From Sphingobacterium psychroaquaticum (GTDB taxonomy: Bacteria > Bacteroidota > Bacteroidia > Sphingobacteriales > Sphingobacteriaceae), in the NCBI RefSeq assembly GCF_900177625.1, contig NZ_FXAU01000002.1, positions 581,707 to 645,706 of the forward strand: 64,000 bases of DNA. The letters are read 5' to 3'. The position numbers and the translations under genes are program-made. The stretch's first letter is position 1, and each line of letters begins with the position of its first letter. Below, one piece after another: positions 27,401-35,873 of this stretch. A model generated the notes under the pieces. That model had not been told where the DNA came from and did no database searches. It worked only from the letters and a program-made list of their open reading frames with translations.

Positions 27401-27544
27401 GGAGCGAACCTTAGCATGCTCCACGGGTTGGTTATATATATTCACAATCCTGTACACCAGTTTATCTGCCTGTTGGGCGGAAAGAGGGTTATATATCATC
27501 AAGCAAATAATACATAACACGATATGTGTTGCTATTTTTTTCAT
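24473..27544 (-). CDS. SusC/RagA-family TonB-dependent transporter (second pair), variant N-terminus
   Basis: 1023 residues. Signal peptide ends at L-S-A-Q-Q (~25). The N-terminal sandwich (about 27-105) is an unusual version of the carboxypeptidase-regulatory-like domain (V-Y-R-I-V-N-I-Y-N-Q-P-V-E-H-A). The usual D-E-V-V-V-V-G-Y-G TonB-box region is replaced by G-E-V-D-F-G-Y-L-S-Y. The plug keeps T-I-R-G, S-P-L-V-I-I-D-G-V and I-S-V-L-K-D-A-A-S-T-S-A-Y-G, and the barrel ends in G-L-S-A-N-F. It works with the SusD encoded 13 bp downstream to import oligosaccharide. No STN domain is present, so control is not through FecR. Confidence 0.93.
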   Translation of the reverse strand: MKKIATHIVLCIICLMIYNPLSAQQADKLVYRIVNIYNQPVEHAKVRSQDGTYETVTTREGTFEFPTEYLKGHVLLTADGYLNARIAPEQFINQKDFTLQFDAHNMGGEVDFGYLSYSKESITGAVSSVTGKVLDKTPSNVLSDTYEGRLPGLTVINNIAELTFFGYGNYSKTIRGSSSVNGSSPLVIIDGVVAPTQYIEFISPKEIETISVLKDAASTSAYGIQGSSGVIVITTKRGHNGKIDVEGYLDYSLQQLTRKPLFVNSGQYAELRNEAGERGGLGKFSQFTQSDIDLFKSGENAGYPNNNWYSQFMKDYANRQRAGVNVSGGTDKFRYYSNLSFVNQTQPFKIADEPDRKYDPTPKVNIGNFRTNMDVKFNKYLSGYMRLAGNVKREVLAGGNMGWTIYSQILNQPPTMYGPLSPINEEDPELSNQVVTVDGMDNTAYGMLNRSGYRNVIETNILAQAGLKMDMGFLLDGLSASGGMAYQTYVRNETGTNQSYKRLIRGDDFSSLTNFTQYKTFENTPLSYNKGSLFFYYLNLLARLDYNKRFGDHSIDASAHTYYLKQETEASGSSNSVLPYKRQNFGFSALYGYKDRYFLKADMAYSGSEQFHKDHRYTFTPAVSAAWIASKEEFLQSEVLTLLKLRASYGINGSDQLGGARFLFLDNIRSDGSELARGNPLLEAEKIKKLNLGLNLGFLNMFTVDFDYFTNKVNNMLINTSATIPEYQGIPLNYYPKLNGGEMENKGFEIGLGFNKHINQNLSVFLQGNFMQVKNKVININEAMLGEDYAYPYRSQGFALGQQWGYLVDYSNGNGMFNSKEELTNSGLSYSFGTPRVGDLKYQDLNGDKIINEKDVAPIGYTRAPQQEYSIAGGTTWKSWEFSFLLHGVARSTQILSGIGAFENQGKGIFTDLHMASWTPERYAAGEEINYPALSLLPSTNHVSNDFFVSNRSYLRLRNVELAYSLPTAVAQKIKAERIRVALGVQNLFTVSHMKSKYIDPEIGSMNTFQPYRIFNIGLSANF

Positions 27545-27564
27545 TGTTTTAATCCTTGCTTAAA

Positions 27565-29385
27565 TTACCAACCTGGGTTCTGCCATTTTTGTCCCGTTAC
27601 AGATTCTAACGTGGCGGCCTCGTTCAACGGAAGAGGCAGTAGTAGATCTCTATTTTGCCAGCCTCCTCGAGCATTGTTCGAGATATTTCGGCGGGCGTAG
27701 CTGAATGTACCGTTGTTATTTTTCGTAATAACCATTGCGGTAAACCACTTACTCGTTTCACTCAGATCGCCTGTTGGAGCCTGCCATCTCCGTAGATCGA
27801 AATAACGCTGCTCTTCCCAAGCAAGTTCAACCCTTCTCTCATTTCGAATACGAAGAATAAGATCCGCTTGTGATAAGCTCGCAGATAAGGGCGGCATCCC
27901 CGATCGAGCCCTCACCTCATTGGCAGCGGTTCGTGCCTCATCAAGGTGACCCGCCTCAGCAGCAGCCTCAGCAAGATCAAGTAACGTTTCCCCTAAGCGG
28001 TAATACTTCCAGTTCGCGTTATTAATACCATTGTTTCCACTTGCGCCCGGTGTTACCATTTTCGTATGATAGTATCCCGTCCGTGAAGAAACACGGTTAG
28101 TAATATCAAAACTTGGGGCATGTGGTCCCCCGGTAAAAGTTTGTACTTCGACCGTTTTATTATCGAAAAGAATCTTACTACCATTATGTAGCACCGTTTG
28201 ATAAAAACGTGGATCTCTATTTGCATAGGGATTGTTTTTATCGTACTGTGTATTCTCCGTATTGTAGTTCGGTTGTAAGTGCTTTTCATCTAAGTATGGT
28301 TTTTTGAGATCCAGCACTGGTAGTCCATTAATAGTTTCGAAGGCATCTACAAGTTCTTGTGTGGGGGTAGTTCCACACTTATACGTATTGGCCATGTTGC
28401 TACCGATGTATCCAATGTGCCACACAAACACGCCGCCGGAGCGCACCTGATAAAGTGTTTCTTTGTCTCGCGGGGTAGCGGAATAATCAGCACTCTGTGT
28501 AACCAACTGACGTAACGCCGCAGCAGGTCCTGTACCATAAAGATTGGGCTGTGTTGTTTTGGTAAACAGCTCAAACCCGTTTGATTTGAGATTTGTTACT
28601 GCATCCTTGGCTATTGTGTAAGCTTCCTCCCAATAGTTTTGTCCTTGATTATGCAATGGGCTCGCAGCAAAGAGCATAGCTTTCGCACGTAGTGCATGTG
28701 CCAATGCTTTAGTCACACGCATCGCATCATTCCCATTATCTAAACGCCAAGGGAGATTCGGTTCGGCCAAAGCAGCATCACAATCAGCAATAATAAACTT
28801 TGCGACGTCATAAACCGACGAGCGGGTTAACGTGGAGAAGTTTGCATCAAAAGGTACTGTTTCATTTAAAACAGGGACTTTTCCAAACCATTTAACTAAC
28901 TCCATATAAAAGAAGGCACGCAACACTCTCGCTTCAGCCTTAAACCGTCCTCGATCCGTATCTCTATTGACTGCAGCCTTATCAATGACTTCAATAAACT
29001 GCGAACACAATCGAATCTGCTGCCAGGCCCGAGTCCAGTAACCGGTATTATTGCCTCCATGCCCATCATGTGCATCCCTTATATTATGGGAGCTTGCATT
29101 GTTATTATCTTGATAGATTGCGGTGGTCGGAACCCCTTGTCCTTCATCTGAGGTATAACCATCGTCGCTCGATGCAACGACAATATTATCAAAGAACCAA
29201 TAGCTATATCCTTTCTGCGGAATATTATTGTAGCATCTATTTAATAATGCCTCTACTTTGTCGGGGTCAGCCAATACCTCATCCATTTGCATATTCCCAT
29301 CCGGTGCCATATCCAATACATCAGAACAGGATGTAAACCAAAGGGACAAGGAAAGCATGATCAAACTTAAATATTGTATTTTCAT
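27565..29385 (-). CDS. SusD/RagB-family glycan-binding lipoprotein (first pair)
   Basis: 606 residues. Lipobox F-T-S-C at about residue 20, followed by S-D-V-L-D-M-A-P-D-G. Conserved SusD elements: L-R-A-F-F-Y-M-E-L-V-K-W-F-G-K-V-P, a D-P-R-F-Y segment, S-R-T-G-Y-Y, N-E-V-R-A-R-S-G-M-P and N-E-R-R-V-E-L-A-W-E-E-Q-R-Y-F-D, and the C-terminal W-Q-N-P-G-W that it shares with the larger paralogue downstream. No inserted domain. It lies 20 bp after the stop of the first SusC of the operon and would form the substrate lid of that transporter at the cell surface. Confidence 0.94.
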   Translation of the reverse strand: MKIQYLSLIMLSLSLWFTSCSDVLDMAPDGNMQMDEVLADPDKVEALLNRCYNNIPQKGYSYWFFDNIVVASSDDGYTSDEGQGVPTTAIYQDNNNASSHNIRDAHDGHGGNNTGYWTRAWQQIRLCSQFIEVIDKAAVNRDTDRGRFKAEARVLRAFFYMELVKWFGKVPVLNETVPFDANFSTLTRSSVYDVAKFIIADCDAALAEPNLPWRLDNGNDAMRVTKALAHALRAKAMLFAASPLHNQGQNYWEEAYTIAKDAVTNLKSNGFELFTKTTQPNLYGTGPAAALRQLVTQSADYSATPRDKETLYQVRSGGVFVWHIGYIGSNMANTYKCGTTPTQELVDAFETINGLPVLDLKKPYLDEKHLQPNYNTENTQYDKNNPYANRDPRFYQTVLHNGSKILFDNKTVEVQTFTGGPHAPSFDITNRVSSRTGYYHTKMVTPGASGNNGINNANWKYYRLGETLLDLAEAAAEAGHLDEARTAANEVRARSGMPPLSASLSQADLILRIRNERRVELAWEEQRYFDLRRWQAPTGDLSETSKWFTAMVITKNNNGTFSYARRNISNNARGGWQNRDLLLPLPLNEAATLESVTGQKWQNPGW

Positions 29386-29405
29386 GTCAAAGTTTTGTTA
29401 ATTGG

Positions 29406-32400
29406 TTAAAAGGTTACGTTCAGTCCGAAATTATACATCCTAGTCAACGGATACACCAAGGCATCATTTTGTTCAGGATCGATTGTGTCAATCGGCAACT
29501 TCTTAAAAGTAAATAGGTTATTACCATTAACATACATACGTATTCTTTGAACGCCAAGAGGTTTCAGCAAACCCGCTGGTAAACTATATCCTAACTCCAA
29601 TGATTTTAAGCGTAAAAAGGAACGATCCATAATAAAGAAGTCGTTTCGCACTTGACTTACACCACTAGCCATCCCTAGTGCAGGATAGCGGATCTCCTCT
29701 CCATTGGCATAACGATCGGCTGTCCACGCTTGGTGGTGCCAGTCACTGTAAAAACCAACCAGCGCAAACTCTGTGGCTCCCCAACCCGTGGTGTATCGAC
29801 TCGTTTGAGCGACTCCGGCAAAAAGAAAAGCTAGATCTGCATTTTTATAGGTAACCGATCCTGACAAACCGTAGGAAATACGAGGAACAGACGGGTTACC
29901 AATTGGCACCATATCCCGATCGTTAATGATACCATCACCAGTAATATCGATATACTTCAAATCGCCCAGCCGCGGGTTCCCTCCCATCTGGTAAGCGGGT
30001 AAATTCGCTAATTCTTCCGCCGTATTGATGTATCCGTTCCCGTTACTGTAGTCGACCTTATAACCAAACTGCTGCCCTATACTATAACCTGTTGATCGAT
30101 TACGGTACGCATAGTCTTCTCCATATTGTACCTCATCAAGGAACTTAACGACGTTTTTATTGTACGCGAAATTACCTTTAGCCAAGAAAGAAAAGTCTCC
30201 GTTTACCGCTTTTCTGTAAATAAGCTCTGCTTCAAACCCCTTATTATCCACCTCTCCAATATTCACACGAGGAATATTAGACAAGGAAACACCTTGCAAC
30301 TCGGGAACCGTTTTTCTACTGATGAGAATCTTATCTCTATTCTCCTTGAAAACATCTACCGTCAAAGAAAGGCTTTTCATGAGCTCCACATCAAGCCCGA
30401 TATTCATCTTCCGTGCAATCTCCCATTGGATCGCTTCATTTCCCATTCTTCCCTGCACAATACTCTGTCCTCTTCCCAATGTTGGAATGGCTCCTCCCGC
30501 CATATTTATAAAGCTTTGGTACAAAAAGCGCTCTCCCCCGAGCTTATCGTTTCCAGCCAAACCGTATGAACCACGAAGCTTAAGATTTGTAATCACATTG
30601 TTATTCTTTAAGAAACTTTCATTGCTAATTACCCAACCGGCAGAAAAAGCAGGAAAAGATCCAAAACGATTCGCTGGCGCAAATTGCTCTGACCCATTAT
30701 AGCCATAATTAAATTCAGCTAAATAACGGTTGTCGTAATTGTAGGTAGCACGTCCGACCAAACCAACAATATTGTAAGGCAAATCTGCTCCATATTGATC
30801 CCAGTTATCGCGTTGGAATAAAAACATCCCCGTTACGTTATGTTTGCTAAATGATCGGGCATAATTTAAAGAGGCTTGAAAATTGGTGTAATATCGGGTG
30901 TTCATACCCTTGGAAAGCCTTATCGCCGCATCTTGATTTGTTCTAATAGGAGAATATCCATTGGTATCATCTTCATCTCGAGCTACCCGAAAAGCATAAG
31001 TATCCAAGGAACGAACACCTTGTAAAACAGTGCTTGCATGACTATCAAAAGCAATCATTCCTTTTGCCGACAAGCCCTTTGTGATAAAATCTAATCCCCA
31101 ATCCAATACTAGCGAGGAGTTCAAATTATTCGTCATCTCCTGTCTATATCCCCTTCTATTAATCTCACCAAAGGTATTTCTATCCTGACCAGATTGTGCA
31201 ACTACCTCATTTAAAGGCACACCATATCCAGGCATCGTTACCGGCCCCGGATCAGTAGGAGGTGTCGCCCATGTATAAGCAATCATATTCTGCACCATTC
31301 CGGCTACACTACCGGAAAAAAGATCTACTGTCTGTGGGGTATTCATCTTCTCTAAATAAGTGGCTATATTTAGGGAAGCTTTTAGATTTTTTGCAATACC
31401 ATAATCAATGTTTCCACGAAAATTATAGCGATCCATTTTATAGCTAGGATCATAGCCAAGAAAGCTTTCTGGTTCCGTCTTAAAATTACCACCTTGCCCA
31501 ATATATCCCGCATTTAAAAAGTATGTAAAACGGTCACCACCCCCATTAAAATTGGCGTTTACACGCGTTTGAGGGGCCCAATCTCTAAAATAATCATGAA
31601 AAACATCCCGATCCGGATAAAACACGGGATCCTCACCGCTCTTATACTTATTAATCATAAATTGTGTAAAAGGCATCTGATCTTCTTTCGCTCCCGGATT
31701 ATCATTTAGATACGCCTGATTACGTAGTTCTGCAAACTCCCACGAATGAATTCTATCCGCCTGAGCCATGAACTTCTGGTAGCTCTGATCTACGGAAATA
31801 TTTAATTCCGATTTACCGGGTTGACCACGTTTGGTCGTAATCAGAATAACGCCATTAGCACCTCGCACACCAAATACCGCTGTCGCAGAGGCATCTTTTA
31901 GGATACTTACAGATTCCACTTCATTCGGATCCAATTTGCTGATATTTGAGCGTGGCACCCCATCGATAAGAATCAACGGAGAAGCATCATTCACTGTCCC
32001 TAGACCACGTAAGTACAGGTTTACAACATCATTCCCGGGTTGCCCCGAAGTCTGCATAGCAGTTAAACCTGGAAGTCGCCCAGCAAGAGCCGCAGAAAGA
32101 TTTGCTGCAGAGCTTTGCTTTAAGTCTTTCGTATCAATAGTTGAAATTGCAGCAGTGACAGAAACTTTCTTTTGCTTCCCATACCCCACAACAACAACTT
32201 CATCTATATCTTCTCCCTGTTTTACAAGTTGTATGTTAACAGCACCTTTACTCTTGACTGAAACCTCCTGAGGTTTGTAACCTATAAGGGTGAATGTTAT
32301 ACTCCCTCTTTGAGGAATCTCGAACTTATAAAAGCCCGCTTCATTCGTAGCCGTAGCAATTGAACTATTGCCATATCGTACCGTCACCCCCTCAATTGGT

Positions 32401-32540
32401 TCTTTTGTTTCTGCATCAACCACCGTCCCCTGAATCGTGAGTCCGCTTTGTGCATGCGTTGGTAAACTCCTAAATAATAGGAGCAGGAAAAGACAAAATG
32501 TCTTTACCGTTATATTCTTTCGGTAAATGTTTCCTTTCAT
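29406..32540 (-). CDS. SusC/RagA-family TonB-dependent transporter (first pair)
   Basis: 1044 residues, the usual length for SusC without an STN domain. Signal peptide ends at T-H-A-Q-S. A carboxypeptidase-regulatory-like domain (about 34-110, I-Q-G-T-V-V-D-A-E-T-K-E-P) is followed by the TonB box D-E-V-V-V-V-G-Y-G and the SusC plug signatures (P-L-I-L-I-D-G-V-P, V-S-I-L-K-D-A-S-A-T-A-V-F-G). The outer-membrane barrel ends in G-L-N-V-T-F. It is the first gene of the 32540-14259 operon, so the 526-bp gap upstream should hold the promoter. It imports the glycan fragments recognised by its SusD partner, energised by TonB-ExbBD. Confidence 0.95.
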   Translation of the reverse strand: MKGNIYRKNITVKTFCLFLLLLFRSLPTHAQSGLTIQGTVVDAETKEPIEGVTVRYGNSSIATATNEAGFYKFEIPQRGSITFTLIGYKPQEVSVKSKGAVNIQLVKQGEDIDEVVVVGYGKQKKVSVTAAISTIDTKDLKQSSAANLSAALAGRLPGLTAMQTSGQPGNDVVNLYLRGLGTVNDASPLILIDGVPRSNISKLDPNEVESVSILKDASATAVFGVRGANGVILITTKRGQPGKSELNISVDQSYQKFMAQADRIHSWEFAELRNQAYLNDNPGAKEDQMPFTQFMINKYKSGEDPVFYPDRDVFHDYFRDWAPQTRVNANFNGGGDRFTYFLNAGYIGQGGNFKTEPESFLGYDPSYKMDRYNFRGNIDYGIAKNLKASLNIATYLEKMNTPQTVDLFSGSVAGMVQNMIAYTWATPPTDPGPVTMPGYGVPLNEVVAQSGQDRNTFGEINRRGYRQEMTNNLNSSLVLDWGLDFITKGLSAKGMIAFDSHASTVLQGVRSLDTYAFRVARDEDDTNGYSPIRTNQDAAIRLSKGMNTRYYTNFQASLNYARSFSKHNVTGMFLFQRDNWDQYGADLPYNIVGLVGRATYNYDNRYLAEFNYGYNGSEQFAPANRFGSFPAFSAGWVISNESFLKNNNVITNLKLRGSYGLAGNDKLGGERFLYQSFINMAGGAIPTLGRGQSIVQGRMGNEAIQWEIARKMNIGLDVELMKSLSLTVDVFKENRDKILISRKTVPELQGVSLSNIPRVNIGEVDNKGFEAELIYRKAVNGDFSFLAKGNFAYNKNVVKFLDEVQYGEDYAYRNRSTGYSIGQQFGYKVDYSNGNGYINTAEELANLPAYQMGGNPRLGDLKYIDITGDGIINDRDMVPIGNPSVPRISYGLSGSVTYKNADLAFLFAGVAQTSRYTTGWGATEFALVGFYSDWHHQAWTADRYANGEEIRYPALGMASGVSQVRNDFFIMDRSFLRLKSLELGYSLPAGLLKPLGVQRIRMYVNGNNLFTFKKLPIDTIDPEQNDALVYPLTRMYNFGLNVTF

Positions 32541-32852
32541 TTTATTTCTTGGTTAGTATTTTTTACAATAAAAGATTTACAACAATCTAAAAGGCTTCAC
32601 AAGCGGTTAGATTACATAGTTTAAATTGACTTTAGTTGCTTACCATAGGATCAATATTTTGGTTCAAATTGGCAAATAGGTTATCCTTTTTCTGTTTTTT
32701 AATAGAAAATTTAAATTACATTTTATATAAAAATGAGATGGCCTAAGCTAAAATAGTATGTGTAAAAATTCTTACCATAATTGGTTAATGCTTATCAAAT
32801 ACAATGGTTTATAAGTCTATACTCAAATATATAAAAAGCGCTAAAAAACAGC

Positions 32853-32875
32853 ATCCTGCACTATCCTGTCAGGAT
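32853..32875. promoter_or_regulatory. Candidate operator: ATCCTG direct repeat plus inverted copy
   Basis: ATCCTG occurs at 32853 and again exactly 10 bp later at 32863. The second copy forms the perfect dyad ATCCTG-T-CAGGAT with 32870-32875. One helical turn between copies and a dyad in the only long gap before the susCD operon suggest a binding site for the operon's regulator. Which regulator binds is unknown. Confidence 0.4.
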
Positions 32876-32985
32876 TACGTGTTGCTAAAATACTTTTTTA
32901 AAATGCTAAAAAGATGGCTCTCGGCGCTCTAATCGGACGAAAGGATTAGCTAGCCCATTTTTTCGATACATATACATGGCAAAAA

Positions 32986-33015
32986 AACCGGTAAGATTTT
33001 TACATCATACCGGTT
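32986..33015 (-). terminator. Rho-independent terminator of the rha operon
   Basis: AACCGGTA (minus strand, 33015-33008) pairs with TACCGGTT (32993-32986) around a 14-base loop, and is followed on the minus strand by a run of T (complement of the A tract at 32981-32987). It lies about 50 bp after the stop of the esterase gene, ending the rhaT-rhaD-rhaI-rhaB-esterase unit. Confidence 0.85.
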
Positions 33016-33066
33016 CAAAAAAATAAAAGTATACCCTTCAAATTTTAAGCAACGTAAATGCACTAT

Positions 33067-34476
33067 TTAATCAACCCACGAATCTGTACGAAATGGTGAA
33101 ACAGGAAGTCCTTTTTCATTAAACAAATTAGGCATAGCGGTATCCGTAAACCCAAACCGCACAGCAACTGGGCGCGCTACTTTACTACTAAAAACAAGTA
33201 GCTTATCTTTCTGTATCTTTCCAGATGCTTTATGAAATACCTTGTCTTCTCCAGCGATGTATAAGTCTGTTATTTCCTTCCCCCTAGTTACGAGATTTCC
33301 CGTTAGGTAGTGGAACGTTACTTCTACTTTATCACCCTTAATTTCGTGGGCACTATAAATCGGAGACTTATAATCAGGAGTTGGTATCTGATAAATCTCA
33401 GCAAGCGTGATTTTTGCTAACCGGCTGGCTACTTCCTGTTTTTGAATAGGGTGAATATCATGTACGTTATCCACTAAATCGGTCACCACGACCATGCCTG
33501 ACCGAGGCAATTCCACAGCCGTTTTCGCCTGTTGCTCCCGTAGTAAGGCAGATTGTACGCCCCCCTTACTATTATAAGCATAAGGAGCTATTTGCACAAA
33601 ATAGAATGGTAACTCCTCCTCCCAAGCCGATCGCCAACTATTTACCATAGTCTTCATCAATTTGTCATACCCGGCAGAGCTTCCCACATTACTCTCCCCT
33701 TGGTACCAAAAAAAACCTTTTAAATTAAAACCTACCAATGGAGCAATCATGCCATTCCATAGAACACCATTCTCATGTGGTCTGTAGTCATTAGCCTTTT
33801 GCATTTTCGAAAAAGCGAGTAATGCCTGATCCGCCTCCACCTGATCTTTTGGCGTCCACACTTCCGCAGCAGTACCTCCCCAAGAAGAATTAACAATACC
33901 AATCGGTACGCCTTGCTTTTTATTCAGCTCTTTTGCCAAAAAGTAGCCGATCGCTGAAAAAGGCTTCAACGCTTTTTCGTTGAGGGACGACCACCCATTA
34001 GATATATTCTCCTGTGGCGCTAACGCCCCATTTCTATTGACCTGCAGCAGGCGTATATTCGGGTTGTTTGCATGCGGCAGTTCGTCTAGGATTTCTTTAA
34101 GGTTTTGATTTCCGCCCCATTCCATATTGGACTGACCTGAACAAAGGAATACATCACCCAACAAAACATCGGTGAATTGTATAAGCTCTCCGCCCGATAC
34201 TACGCTTAATTTATATGGCCCACCAGCTTGCACTGTATTTATCTTAAGCTTCCATTTACCATTCGCATCTGTTTTCACCGTGACGGTATCTTTATTCCAC
34301 GAACCATGCACTTTAACGGTGCTTCCGGCGTAGCCCCATCCCCATAGATTCACAGCGGATTCACGCTGTAAGACCATGTGGTCCGAGAAAAAATTAGGCA
34401 ACCGTAACTGGGCGTATATTAAATTTCCGTAAAGCAAAAAAACAAGCGTAACAAAAAGGAGTTTTAGATTTTTCAT
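33067..34476 (-). CDS. Sialate O-acetylesterase-type SGNH esterase
   Basis: 469 residues with a signal peptide (to about Y-A-Q-L). An N-terminal beta domain (F-S-D-H-M-V-L-Q at 30-37, G-W-G-Y-A-G) leads into an SGNH-hydrolase fold. Block I is L-C-S-G-Q-S-N-M-E-W with the candidate nucleophile Ser116, and the catalytic Asp-His pair is in V-H-D-I-H-P-I-Q. This family removes O-acetyl groups from sugars. It is last in the rhamnose operon, so it probably deacetylates rhamnose or a neighbouring sugar in the imported oligosaccharide so that the rhamnosidases can act. Sialic acid genes are absent, so the family name should not be taken as the substrate. Location is periplasmic. Confidence 0.88.
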   Translation of the reverse strand: MKNLKLLFVTLVFLLYGNLIYAQLRLPNFFSDHMVLQRESAVNLWGWGYAGSTVKVHGSWNKDTVTVKTDANGKWKLKINTVQAGGPYKLSVVSGGELIQFTDVLLGDVFLCSGQSNMEWGGNQNLKEILDELPHANNPNIRLLQVNRNGALAPQENISNGWSSLNEKALKPFSAIGYFLAKELNKKQGVPIGIVNSSWGGTAAEVWTPKDQVEADQALLAFSKMQKANDYRPHENGVLWNGMIAPLVGFNLKGFFWYQGESNVGSSAGYDKLMKTMVNSWRSAWEEELPFYFVQIAPYAYNSKGGVQSALLREQQAKTAVELPRSGMVVVTDLVDNVHDIHPIQKQEVASRLAKITLAEIYQIPTPDYKSPIYSAHEIKGDKVEVTFHYLTGNLVTRGKEITDLYIAGEDKVFHKASGKIQKDKLLVFSSKVARPVAVRFGFTDTAMPNLFNEKGLPVSPFRTDSWVD

Positions 34477-34505
34477 AAGGTAAGTTTAATGGTTGTATGT
34501 ATGCA

Positions 34506-35861
34506 TCAGTGTCGAAAAAAGCGTAACTCAATAATATTATTTGGTATTGACAGACTATTCCAATGTTCATGGATAACCAACGCAGCACCGATCGCAGTAG
34601 CTTGTGCCATAGACGCAGCATAGACTTCAACATCGCTAAATGCAGCGGCCAATAGATTCATATAAATATTGTTTTTGCTAAAACCTCCATCTACAAAAAT
34701 GCGGGTCACTTTCGTATGTAAGGAACGCACTAAAGCAGTAGATGCAACCTGTGCCTCCACCAAATGCATCACCAAAGCATGGTAAGCTTCTTCCACATCT
34801 TGATACCGCTCCAGATCAATTGTTGAGAATCCCGATAAATCTGCGGAAATAGGCTCTCTTTTGAGTTCATTTACGATGTCCCAATTAATTTCCATATTCC
34901 GAAAACGTGCCGAGGTCGTACCAAAATGATCCGCGATGCGTTTGGTTTGCTGCTCATGTTCATAGCCCGCAAACAAACGGGAAGCCTTTACTGGAGTACC
35001 CGAATAGGTCATATAAAACAACGTGTCCTTATCAAGCTCTTCTTTCGTTAGTTCTTCGGCATTAAAAGGATTCATCGAGATACACCAAGTACCCGTAGAG
35101 ATCAAGATAAAAGGTTCATGAAAATTCAACAGATATGGAATAAGGGCCGATGAGCTATCATGTAGCCCCGCTCCAACACGGTATGGGCTTCCGGGGAAGG
35201 CTGCATCAAACACCTCATTCCCTTGAACAATAGGAGCCAGTACATGATTCAGCCCCTCTTGTGTAACCCACTGATGATATTCTTTTTTAGTAAAATTCCA
35301 CAACGCGGTATGGCAACCAATACTTGTCATATCCGAAAAAATCTTTCCAGAAACCAAGAAGCTCAAATATTGTGGAAGATGTACCGCGTACTTCACTTGA
35401 CGAAAAACAACGGGTTGCTCTACTTTTAGACGTAATAACTGTAGCCCCGAATTCAAGCTTCCCAACGCCGGAGAAGCTGTCGCTAATGAAAAAGTATCCT
35501 CTCCACCTTGGTTTTCATACAATTGATTCTGAATTTCTTCCGGATATTCTTTAAGATAATTATACAAAGGAGTTAATGGTCTTCCATTCTCATCAAGGTA
35601 CACGAAACTGGCACCATAGGAGGTAAAGTTTATCGCCTTAATATCAAATTCATCCCGACGAAAAACTTCATGGAGAGAATCAAAAACAGATAACCGAAGG
35701 CTTTCCAAATTTTCACAAGGAAAGCCGTCCTCATCTGTTGTTTCTAAAAACCTAGCCGATCGTTCAAATACAATCTGATAGTGCTCATCAAACAAGAACA
35801 ATTTCTTGTTTGTCTTCCCCACATCAAAAATTGCAATGACCGGTATACGAACTTTACTCAT
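34506..35861 (-). CDS. rhaB: Rhamnulokinase-like FGGY-family carbohydrate kinase
   Basis: 451 residues from the ATG at 35861, preceded by an AGGG site; a TTG at 35870 is less likely. The FGGY fold shows the first ATP-binding strand I-F-D-V-G-K-T-N-K-K, the substrate region N-F-T-S-Y-G-A-S, the central I-S-T-G-T-W and the C-terminal F-V-D-G-G-F-S-K-N. Length and the D-V-G-K-T-N-K-K start match the divergent rhamnulokinases or fuculokinase-like enzymes of Bacteroidota more than the E. coli enzyme. It would phosphorylate L-rhamnulose to L-rhamnulose 1-phosphate in the cytoplasm, between the isomerase (12 bp upstream) and the aldolase of the same operon. Substrate is assigned from context. Confidence 0.88.
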   Translation of the reverse strand: MSKVRIPVIAIFDVGKTNKKLFLFDEHYQIVFERSARFLETTDEDGFPCENLESLRLSVFDSLHEVFRRDEFDIKAINFTSYGASFVYLDENGRPLTPLYNYLKEYPEEIQNQLYENQGGEDTFSLATASPALGSLNSGLQLLRLKVEQPVVFRQVKYAVHLPQYLSFLVSGKIFSDMTSIGCHTALWNFTKKEYHQWVTQEGLNHVLAPIVQGNEVFDAAFPGSPYRVGAGLHDSSSALIPYLLNFHEPFILISTGTWCISMNPFNAEELTKEELDKDTLFYMTYSGTPVKASRLFAGYEHEQQTKRIADHFGTTSARFRNMEINWDIVNELKREPISADLSGFSTIDLERYQDVEEAYHALVMHLVEAQVASTALVRSLHTKVTRIFVDGGFSKNNIYMNLLAAAFSDVEVYAASMAQATAIGAALVIHEHWNSLSIPNNIIELRFFRH

Positions 35862-35873
35862 ATATAACAATCC

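Larger units (their letters stand above)
32541..33066. other. Regulatory gap upstream of the PUL operon (526 bp)
   Basis: No gene is visible. It is AT-rich and holds, from the right: the terminator of the rha operon (32986-33015), then ATCCTG half-sites at 32853-32858 and 32863-32868 with an inverted CAGGAT at 32870-32875, and two copies of TTACCATA (near 32642 and 32774). A TAnnTTTG-like -7 element on the minus strand (32831-32824) lacks a matching TTTG upstream. The PUL promoter and its operator must lie here, but the start point cannot be fixed. Confidence 0.6.

Noticed and set aside
14259..32540. A pectin rhamnogalacturonan PUL
   Set aside because: No polysaccharide lyase, GH28, GH105 or GH106 protein was recognised, so the pectin label is not supported.
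33067..34476. A sialic acid utilisation locus suggested by the esterase family name
   Set aside because: No sialidase, NanA, NanE or NanK-type gene is present; the neighbours are all rhamnose genes.
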